Source: Flavobacteriales bacterium (GTDB lineage: Bacteria > Bacteroidota > Bacteroidia > Flavobacteriales_D > Sanyastnellaceae). From it: 64,000 nucleotides of DNA. Made by a program: the position numbers and the translations under genes. The stretch covers positions 24,503 to 88,502 of the forward strand of contig CANFLZ010000003.1 of NCBI GenBank assembly GCA_947448135.1, written 5' to 3'. The notes below the pieces were generated by a model, which worked only from the letters and a program-made list of their open reading frames with translations, was not told where the DNA came from and ran no database searches. Of the stretch, positions 1 through 6,115 are shown in pieces (position 1 is the first letter of the stretch; each line of letters opens with the position of its first letter).

Positions 1-1
1 C

Positions 2-469
2 AGCATGCACAGTGATCCTTGGGTGGTATTTGAGATCATGCAATGGGGCGCGAGGAGTTTTGTTCCCAAGGATAGTTCAGTCAATGAGATGGTTAGGGCC
101 ATCAGGGCCGTATACAAATATGGACAGTATTATTCCACGGAAATTCAATGGATGGAGGGAAGTAACAAAGATGAATCATTGAAAATGAGATTGTCTTTTG
201 GAACAAAGGAATTGGAGATGATTCAAATGATTTGCGATGGAAGAACGAGTGAAGAGATGGCGACGCTATTGCACTTGACCAAGAAAGCCATTGATGCAAG
301 GCGCGCGGATTTATTAAAGCGCTTGGAAGCGAAGAATCCCATAGATTTTGTCAGGAAGTGCATGTTGTTTGCCTTGTACAAACCCCGCACGGATGAAGAG
401 ATTCGAGCAAGTGATGATGCTCGGGAAAAGGATCGCATGAGGAGAAGAAACAGAGGGAGAAATCTTTAG
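2..469 (+). CDS. Response regulator, LuxR/NarL type (5' end outside window)
   Basis: This is the C-terminal part of a two-component response regulator; the reading frame is open to the window edge, so the true start and the phospho-acceptor Asp lie upstream. The first residues read as the end of a receiver domain, with the conserved Lys in GARSFVPKDSS. A helix-turn-helix follows at about residues 65-125 (LSFGTKELEMIQMICDG then TSEEMATLLHL), typical of DNA-binding LuxR-family output domains. The tail is basic. It faces the sensor kinase that ends at 522, so the two converge rather than share an operon. The kinase is the obvious candidate partner, but that is inference. Confidence 0.85.
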   Translation, partial: SMHSDPWVVFEIMQWGARSFVPKDSSVNEMVRAIRAVYKYGQYYSTEIQWMEGSNKDESLKMRLSFGTKELEMIQMICDGRTSEEMATLLHLTKKAIDARRADLLKRLEAKNPIDFVRKCMLFALYKPRTDEEIRASDDAREKDRMRRRNRGRNL

Positions 470-521
470 GCGCTCAGAACTTCTTTGGGGAGTAATAATC
501 TGTTGCCTTTTTTGAATTTTT

Positions 522-1295
522 TTATGACATTGGAATTAAAATGCGCACACAAGAATGTTTCTCCAATATTTGATAGAATTCAACTGTTCCTTGCAGTTGA
601 AGGGTTCTGTTCAAGATAGAGGAGCATCCTTTCCCAGTTTTTGATTCTGCGTGTTTTAAAAACATCGCTTGTGTAAAAGGAATGCCATTGTGGATGATCT
701 GAATCTGAAATTGGTTTTCTTCTGTCATCAATTCACATTCAAGCGTTGTTGCTTGGGCGTGTTTGAGAATGTTGTTCAGCACTTCATTCACGATGCGGTA
801 GATAGTGAGTTCTTGGGCATGGTTAAATTCCGTTTGTTTATCCATCTTGTCAAAGAGGTGCGTTTCGACTTGGCTGCGCATGTCGAATAAATTTTTTTGC
901 AATGATTTGATGAGACCAAAAAGTTTAATTTGCGTGGGATAAATCTCAGTAGAATATCTGCGTGTATCCGCGATTAGTCCGTCAATCTTGGTATGGATGG
1001 CCTCACGTTCTTCTGCGGAGAATGTGATTGAGGATCCAGGGTTTTCGTCTCGATTCAATTGGCGGCTCAAAATGCTCAGAATCGGGCCAAAGTCATCGTG
1101 AAGATTGTTGGCCAACTCCTCCCGCTCGGCCTCTTGAGAAGCAATGATGGCCTGTTGGATCTTGGAATCAAAATCTCTTTTTTGGGAGATGTTTTGTATG
1201 GTTTTTTTGGTAAAAAGTATGAAAACGGTTACAATGCTAATCAGCATCAGAAATATGATTATTCCTGTGGATAGTAGGACTTCGTCTATATTCAT
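522..1295 (-). CDS. Sensor histidine kinase, NarL/DegS type (HisKA_3)
   Basis: A 257-residue membrane kinase. One transmembrane segment lies at about residues 8-29, followed by a coiled region and a HisKA_3 dimerisation helix with the phosphorylatable His66 in LANNLHDDFGP. The HATPase domain spans about 160-255, with the N-box around Asn170-Asn174 (IVNEVLNNILKHA) and a G2-like GKGCSSILNR. There is no extracytoplasmic sensor domain. The G1 box reads HNGIPF, so the usual Asp is His202. The start overlaps the upstream membrane-protein gene by 4 bases, so the two are translationally linked. The response regulator ending at 469 may be its partner. Confidence 0.88.
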   Translation of the reverse strand: MNIDEVLLSTGIIIFLMLISIVTVFILFTKKTIQNISQKRDFDSKIQQAIIASQEAEREELANNLHDDFGPILSILSRQLNRDENPGSSITFSAEEREAIHTKIDGLIADTRRYSTEIYPTQIKLFGLIKSLQKNLFDMRSQVETHLFDKMDKQTEFNHAQELTIYRIVNEVLNNILKHAQATTLECELMTEENQFQIQIIHNGIPFTQAMFLKHAESKTGKGCSSILNRTLQLQGTVEFYQILEKHSCVRILIPMS

Positions 1296-1939
1296 TCGGA
1301 TGATTTTTTTATTTGAACTATCGCGTGGTATGTAACAAGCGCATCACGGATTAAATTGCCAGAGATCATTAAAATGAGATAGATGCTGAATACTTGCTTG
1401 GGATGGTTTGACAATCTTTGAAGTTGCATGCTAATCAAAGGAATAAAGCTCAACGCCTCGTATATGAATATCCCCAACAGTCCCATCAAGGGAGTGATTT
1501 CAATTTTACGATTGGATTCTGCATTTTGTATAAAGTGTGTGGCAGCCAAAAAGAGAATGATGGGAATGTACAATTTGGAAACACTGGAAATATAATCTTG
1601 CGCGGATTCTAAATTGAGAAGTTGGCATATCGAAACGAAGAATACTACCTGAAGGGTGCATGCAGTGAGAATGGTGGTTTTGAGTTTATGCTTGAAATTT
1701 CCAACTTCAATCGCAAGAAAGGTGACTATTACCACTTCGCTGATTTGATAAAGATTGAACATGAAGTCAGTATTGGCTTTAGTACGGCCAAAAATGAAAC
1801 AGATGGCGTCGGAAAGAAATGAAATCAAGGTGAACAAAAAAAGAAACTTGGCGTCTTGATTTTTTTTTGAAAAGGAAATCCATTGCAAGCCTACGGGAAT
1901 AATCCTTAGAATAACAGAAATATAAGCCAGGTAAATCAA
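1292..1939 (-). CDS. Polytopic membrane protein of unknown function
   Basis: A 215-residue, very hydrophobic protein with about six or seven predicted transmembrane helices and almost no soluble portion. I do not recognise a family. The only start that keeps the first helix is TTG at 1939; no in-frame ATG precedes it before a stop codon. It overlaps the start of the downstream histidine kinase by 4 bases. Because that kinase has no sensing domain of its own, this protein may supply the membrane sensing part, which is inference from position only. Confidence 0.72.
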   Translation of the reverse strand: MIYLAYISVILRIIPVGLQWISFSKKNQDAKFLFLFTLISFLSDAICFIFGRTKANTDFMFNLYQISEVVIVTFLAIEVGNFKHKLKTTILTACTLQVVFFVSICQLLNLESAQDYISSVSKLYIPIILFLAATHFIQNAESNRKIEITPLMGLLGIFIYEALSFIPLISMQLQRLSNHPKQVFSIYLILMISGNLIRDALVTYHAIVQIKKSSE

Positions 1940-2174
1940 GAGTTCAATTGGTTTTTGTTATACAGTTAATATCAACTTTTGTGCGGCACCATGAAATGGA
2001 TTGGAGCAAATCTAAATGTTTACTAGGATTTTTTAATCTAAGAGTAGAGAAAAGTTGGATTTTTATGGAACATTGAATCAAATAATAATATAGTATTTGT
2101 ACTATTGTTTTGGCCAACCGATTGAATTACGTTTGTTGGGAATTATTTGGTTTTTAATACATCATTAAAAAAAT
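1940..2174. other. Divergent intergenic region
   Basis: An AT-rich gap of 235 bases between the leftward membrane-protein gene and the rightward lipoprotein operon. It holds a Bacteroidota-like promoter for the lipoproteins near 2105-2135. I see no other gene or RNA in it. Confidence 0.5.
2105..2135 (+). promoter_or_regulatory. Putative promoter of the lipoprotein operon
   Basis: TACGTTTG at 2128-2135 matches the TAnnTTTG -7 element. A TTG at 2105-2107 lies 20 bases upstream, and an alternative TTTTG at 2108-2112 lies 15 bases upstream. Transcription would begin near 2141, about 34 bases before the ATG at 2175. Confidence 0.5.
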
Positions 2175-2702
2175 ATGAAAAACAAGATTTTATTTTCAAT
2201 CCTCTTTATGGGCATTCTATCTGCCTGCAAGGAAGATACAGACAACAACAAGGATGGCGTTCAACCGACATCGGGTTATAGCCTCTATCAATTGGAATTG
2301 CGCAGCCAATCCTACACGGGTGATTGTATAGACGATTGGTCGTGGGAATGTTGGCACAGAGACCAAACCATCGAGATTCAATCGGTGAACGATTCAACCA
2401 TGAAGGCCAAAGTATTGGACAATGGTGCATGGACTGGTGACTACACCTTGCATGTCAATGGCAATCAGATCTCTGGGGCATTGCCCATTCCAAGCATCAT
2501 GATGCTCCAAAGCCAAGCAGAATGGATGACCTCACCGGTGACTTATGACGCCATGAATTTTGTTTTGGGATACAATCAGCTCCACACTGAGGCGCAAGGC
2601 ACGGGTTTGTATGAAAAGACATTCGATTATACCAATTGCGCCAATGCTTCGTCTCAAGTGGGATTGGTGGATAGTTTCATCGTTATTCTTCGCGCCCTAT
2701 GA
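2175..2702 (+). CDS. Small lipoprotein 1 of 3, unknown function
   Basis: A 175-residue lipoprotein. A signal peptide ends in the lipobox LSAC, with Cys18 as the lipidated residue, followed by KEDTDNNKDG, a charged stretch typical of surface or outer-membrane lipoproteins in Bacteroidota. The rest looks beta-rich, with no recognised motif. The C-terminal part (NCANASSQVG, then DSFIVILR) resembles the ends of the next two genes, suggesting diverged tandem paralogues. Its stop codon overlaps the next start (ATGA). Confidence 0.8.
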   Translation: MKNKILFSILFMGILSACKEDTDNNKDGVQPTSGYSLYQLELRSQSYTGDCIDDWSWECWHRDQTIEIQSVNDSTMKAKVLDNGAWTGDYTLHVNGNQISGALPIPSIMMLQSQAEWMTSPVTYDAMNFVLGYNQLHTEAQGTGLYEKTFDYTNCANASSQVGLVDSFIVILRAL

Positions 2703-3181
2703 GCAATAGTCTAAAAAATTTCTCCTCATGGCTTTCTGGGGTGGGAATTCTGCTCTTGCTGTTGAGCGCTTGTCACAAAGATGATCAGTCCGCGAGTGAT
2801 GCCTGGATTGGAAATTATTCAGTGGAATTGTACGGAGGGCATTTCAATAACTTGATGGATTTGGCCTATTCTGCGCCATACAACGAATCCTATTCATGCA
2901 AGATTGAAAAGAAGTCTGAGAATTCGTATGTCGTTTCTTGGTACACCTTGGATACCAACTTAGGAGGAGTTCCCATTGTAACGGAGGCTACTTTGAAGGA
3001 GGGGCATTTGGTTTTTGATGATGCGGACATGAATTTTTATTCATACGATTTGGTATTGGAAGAAACCAAGAAAAATGCCGCCTATGGCATGTGCATGGAT
3101 TATAGCACAAGTTCGAGTCAAGCGGGCGGACAATGTCGCTATGCAAAAACTTTTAAAATTCGCTTGGCGCGACAATCTTAA
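2699..3181 (+). CDS. Small lipoprotein 2 of 3, unknown function
   Basis: A 160-residue lipoprotein with a long hydrophobic signal (GVGILLLLLSAC) and a lipobox Cys25, followed by HKDDQSASD. The mature part contains paired Cys residues (MCMDYSTSSSQAGGQC) and ends in KTFKIRLARQS, echoing its neighbours. It overlaps the previous gene by 4 bases and is 5 bases from the next, so all three are clearly one operon. Function unknown. Confidence 0.8.
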   Translation: MSNSLKNFSSWLSGVGILLLLLSACHKDDQSASDAWIGNYSVELYGGHFNNLMDLAYSAPYNESYSCKIEKKSENSYVVSWYTLDTNLGGVPIVTEATLKEGHLVFDDADMNFYSYDLVLEETKKNAAYGMCMDYSTSSSQAGGQCRYAKTFKIRLARQS

Positions 3182-3186
3182 TCGCT

Positions 3187-3663
3187 ATGAAAAAAGTCAA
3201 TGTAATCATCGCTCTTCTTCTGACCCTTGGGTTGGGTGTTTCTTGCAAGAAGAATGTCGAAAAAACGCCGTTGTTGCAAGTGGGATTGTATTCGATGCAT
3301 GTGGATAAAGCGCAATGGAATTCTGCCGGTGAATCGAGTTTTTTGAAAACGGACACCACCGATTTTTGGGGATATGTTCGCGTTACTGAACAAGACAATG
3401 GCGCCATCATCGTTTCGTTTTCGGATGCTTCCATAGATAACGGCAATAGCACAGGGCATCAATTTTTCGCCAAGAAAAAAGAGATGCATTTGTTGCGGGA
3501 AGGGGATGTGACTGGACCAACTTTTGATTTGGAATGGTCTTCTGAGAACAACGCAGCAGCGCAGGGTTTGTTAATCATCCCAACACCCTCAGGGGGAAGT
3601 TGGGGAGAAGGACTTTGTTATCGTTTCAATACCTACAAGGTTTTTTTGAAAAAGATAGAATAA
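3187..3663 (+). CDS. Small lipoprotein 3 of 3, unknown function
   Basis: A 158-residue lipoprotein. The signal MKKVNVIIALLLTLGLGVSC gives lipidated Cys20, followed by KKNVEK. The mature domain is short and beta-rich and ends in a YRFNTYKVFLKKIE segment comparable to the ends of the two upstream proteins. It is the last gene of the operon; a strong hairpin follows within 3 bases of its stop codon. Function unknown. Confidence 0.8.
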   Translation: MKKVNVIIALLLTLGLGVSCKKNVEKTPLLQVGLYSMHVDKAQWNSAGESSFLKTDTTDFWGYVRVTEQDNGAIIVSFSDASIDNGNSTGHQFFAKKKEMHLLREGDVTGPTFDLEWSSENNAAAQGLLIIPTPSGGSWGEGLCYRFNTYKVFLKKIE

Positions 3664-3665
3664 AA

Positions 3666-3687
3666 AAAAGGGGCCGAGGCCCCTTTT
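3666..3687. terminator. Bidirectional terminator
   Basis: A ten-base stem, AAAAGGGGCC and GGCCCCTTTT, closes around GA, with A-tract and T-tract flanks. It sits between the converging lipoprotein operon and the T9SS-exported protein gene, so it can stop transcripts from both sides. Confidence 0.85.
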
Positions 3688-3694
3688 CTAATGC

Positions 3695-5170
3695 TTAACA
3701 TCCACTCACTTTGATTACGGAGTATCTGGCTCCATTCACCAGTACCCACCAGTACAATCCATTGGGCCATTGGCTCGTGTCAATGGTGGTTTTGCCATTC
3801 ACCATGCCTTTGGCAACCGCTTGCCCCCATGCATTGTAAATGGTATAAGGTACACCCGGGTGTGGCGTGGTGAAATTCAATTCGTTGGAAAAAGGATTGG
3901 GAAAGGCACGTGGATTTTTGTTTTCGAATTGATTCACTTGCGTCGCACAGCCTTGGCATTGTCCAAAACATACAATCGGAATATAATTGTCACCGGATAC
4001 AACATTGTAACCCCTATTGAAATTGCCAGATCCATCATTGAAAGCACAAGCAAAATCCACATTCTCTGCTTGCGTCCAGTCTCCACCATTGATGAATTTG
4101 AAGTAAACCGTATTCCCAGTTGGAATGCTTGCTGTGTAACTATAGATATTACCAAAAGTGTTGGTCATCTGTGATCCATTGGGAACCCATCCTTGGAAAT
4201 CCCCTGCAACAAAAACGCCGTTGGGATTGATGGCCGTATTGCTCATGTCCACCTGAAAAGTAACGCTGCTCATCTCTATCGGAATGCATGCCGCACATTC
4301 ATTGAAACAAACCAAATCTGCAGTAATGGAAACATCACCAATAGAGAGCGTTCGATTGATATTGCCACTTCCGTCGTCTACACCGCAAGTGCTGGGAACA
4401 ATTTCGGTACCCAACCAAGTATTTCCATTTAAAAATTTGTATTGAATGGTTTCTCCAGGATAGGCAAATAAAACCCCTTGGTACAATCCCGGTTGGTATT
4501 CTGAAAGTTGTGTTGCTGTCGCATCCCAATTGTTGAATGTGCCCGCAACAAAAACACCTGCGGCATCTACCGTCTGGTTGGTCATGTCCACGCGAAGCAC
4601 CACCATGGTGGGTGTCATCATTGTACCCATACAATTGCAATTGACATCAACGACATCATTGTTGGTTTGAGCATTGTTGTCGTCACAAGTGTTGCCGATA
4701 ATCAAACAAGATCCATCGTCACTATTGGCCGCGGCGTTGAAATTGCAAGCATTGATATTGGTGCATCCTGGAACAACTGGTGGAGGACAATTTTCGCATG
4801 CTCCGAAGCAAACAACGGGTACAATCCCATCTGCATTGCCAACGGTGATCAAACGATTAAATCCACCAAATCCATCATCCCAACCGCAAGAACTGGGCAC
4901 CAGTTCATTGTTGGTCCAGGCATCTCCATTGATAAATTTATAAGTATGGTCCATGTTTCCTGTGACATCCAAACTAACGGTGTAGATGCCATCTCCATCG
5001 GGATCTGTCATCAAAGTAGTATTGGGTGACCATCCCTGGAAACTGCCCGCAACGTGCACGCCATTGGGCGAAACCGTTTGCTGACTCATGTTCACTTGTA
5101 AAGTAATATTCACGGCAAAGCCCAAAAGCTGAACGGCGAATAAGGCAAGAAATAATATTGTCTTTTTCAT
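3695..5170 (-). CDS. T9SS-exported protein with three repeated carbohydrate-binding-like modules
   Basis: A 491-residue secreted protein. A signal peptide covers residues 1-19. Three related modules of about 105 residues lie near 21-125, 190-295 and 305-405. Each has VDM(S/T)N or VNMSQ, VAG(S/T/D)F then W, YKF(L/I)NG, and a CFG.C..C-type end. This resembles the glycogen/starch-binding beta-sandwich fold (CBM48/E-set). A Cys- and Asp-rich linker (GCTNINACNFN) separates modules 1 and 2. The last ~75 residues are a type A T9SS sorting domain (AFPNPFSNELNF, GLYWWVLVNG). The ATG at 5170 is preferred because a promoter lies at 5192-5219, inside the longer reading frame. The ligand is unknown. Confidence 0.85.
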   Translation of the reverse strand: MKKTILFLALFAVQLLGFAVNITLQVNMSQQTVSPNGVHVAGSFQGWSPNTTLMTDPDGDGIYTVSLDVTGNMDHTYKFINGDAWTNNELVPSSCGWDDGFGGFNRLITVGNADGIVPVVCFGACENCPPPVVPGCTNINACNFNAAANSDDGSCLIIGNTCDDNNAQTNNDVVDVNCNCMGTMMTPTMVVLRVDMTNQTVDAAGVFVAGTFNNWDATATQLSEYQPGLYQGVLFAYPGETIQYKFLNGNTWLGTEIVPSTCGVDDGSGNINRTLSIGDVSITADLVCFNECAACIPIEMSSVTFQVDMSNTAINPNGVFVAGDFQGWVPNGSQMTNTFGNIYSYTASIPTGNTVYFKFINGGDWTQAENVDFACAFNDGSGNFNRGYNVVSGDNYIPIVCFGQCQGCATQVNQFENKNPRAFPNPFSNELNFTTPHPGVPYTIYNAWGQAVAKGMVNGKTTIDTSQWPNGLYWWVLVNGARYSVIKVSGC

Positions 5171-5191
5171 GGTTGGGGTAAAAGATTCTTT

Positions 5192-5219
5192 CAAATATAA
5201 GCCAATGGGGTAAAAACAA
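5192..5219 (-). promoter_or_regulatory. Putative promoter of the T9SS-exported protein gene
   Basis: Read on the minus strand, TATATTTG (5199 to 5192) matches TAnnTTTG, and a TTG (5219 to 5217) lies 17 bases upstream. Transcription would start near 5187, leaving a leader of about 17 bases before the ATG at 5170. This rules out the longer ATG at 5269. Confidence 0.6.
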
Positions 5220-5278
5220 TTTTGTTCGATTATCAAGTTTTGGCAAAGTATAGCCCAAAAAAAGTGCATTTTTGTTGG

Positions 5279-6019
5279 GTGAGAAATTTAATCGTCATCG
5301 TTATCCTTTTGGTTACTGTCTCTGCTCAGGGACAAAAAATTCGTATCAAAGGCAAGGTATTGGAAGAACGTGGGCAACCCGTGGCCAATTCAATCGTTTT
5401 GAATACCCATACCCAGAAGGGTGCCTATGGATTGCCAGATGGTCATTTTGTGATTGAATGCAACAAAACAGATACGTTGACCATTACTTGTTTGGGATAT
5501 TATGCTCGTCAAATTTGTTTCAAAGACTCCATTTTGAAAGATGTCTACTATCCCAAAGTTTATCTGCTCGATCGTGTCTACACGTATAACACCTTGCACA
5601 TTTTTGCCCCCCGTGATTTGGAAGATATTCAGAAGGACATACAGTCATTGGGATACAATGAGCGTGATTACATGCTCAGTGGAATCAACGCGGCCATGTC
5701 TCCCATTACTTTTTTGTACCAACAACTTTCAAAGAAAGAAGCGAGCAAGCGAATAGTAGCGGAATTAAAGAATGAAGACCGCAGACGTGATTTGCTCAAG
5801 GAGCTATTTCAAATCTATGTTGATTACCAGATCATCGATCTCACCACAGAAGAATTTGACGACTTCATTACTTATCTCAACGTCAGTGATGATTTCCTCA
5901 TTCAATCTTCCCAATATGAATTCTTGGTGTACGTCAAGGAACGCTTCAGAGACTATCAAGTCATGCGTCGCAATGATACCAAATTCAAGAAGGAGGATTT
6001 TGATTTCGACAAAGAATAA
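5279..6019 (+). CDS. Exported carboxypeptidase-D-like domain protein
   Basis: A 246-residue protein with a clear signal peptide if it starts at GTG 5279 (residues RNLIVIVILLVTVSAQGQ follow the initiator). An ATG at 5222 would add 19 residues before the signal, which is less plausible. Residues about 20-100 (IRIKGKVLEERGQPVANSI, then CLGYYARQI) match the carboxypeptidase regulatory-like beta-sandwich common on Bacteroidota cell surfaces. The C-terminal ~140 residues are helical and highly charged, with no recognised domain. A hairpin repeat begins directly after the stop codon. Function unknown; a periplasmic or outer-membrane place is likely. Confidence 0.75.
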   Translation: MRNLIVIVILLVTVSAQGQKIRIKGKVLEERGQPVANSIVLNTHTQKGAYGLPDGHFVIECNKTDTLTITCLGYYARQICFKDSILKDVYYPKVYLLDRVYTYNTLHIFAPRDLEDIQKDIQSLGYNERDYMLSGINAAMSPITFLYQQLSKKEASKRIVAELKNEDRRRDLLKELFQIYVDYQIIDLTTEEFDDFITYLNVSDDFLIQSSQYEFLVYVKERFRDYQVMRRNDTKFKKEDFDFDKE

Positions 6020-6110
6020 TTCATTGCGCTCTTAGCGGATACTTTGCGAACCCTGCGTTAAAAAATAATCGCAAAGCCCGCAAAGTATCCGCAAAGGCCG
6101 CAAATGAAAT
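6020..6110. repeat. Solitary hairpin-forming GCAAAG repeat
   Basis: Two arms of about 40 bases (6020-6058 and 6069-6109) are imperfect inverted copies around a short AT-rich loop. They share GCGGATACTTTGCG and its complement CGCAAAGTATCCGC. The motifs GCAAAGCCCGCAAAG and ATCCGCAAAG are the same as in the array at 11.7-12.2 kb. It fills the gap between two converging genes and may also act as a terminator. Confidence 0.8.
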
Positions 6111-6115
6111 ACTGC

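Noticed and set aside
4508..5029. 173-codon frame on the plus strand within the T9SS protein gene
   Set aside because: It is antisense to a gene with clear repeats, signal and sorting domain, and has no own features.
5171..5269. Longer N terminus for the T9SS-exported protein (ATG 5269)
   Set aside because: It would place the promoter at 5192-5219 inside the gene and put 33 residues before a normal signal peptide.
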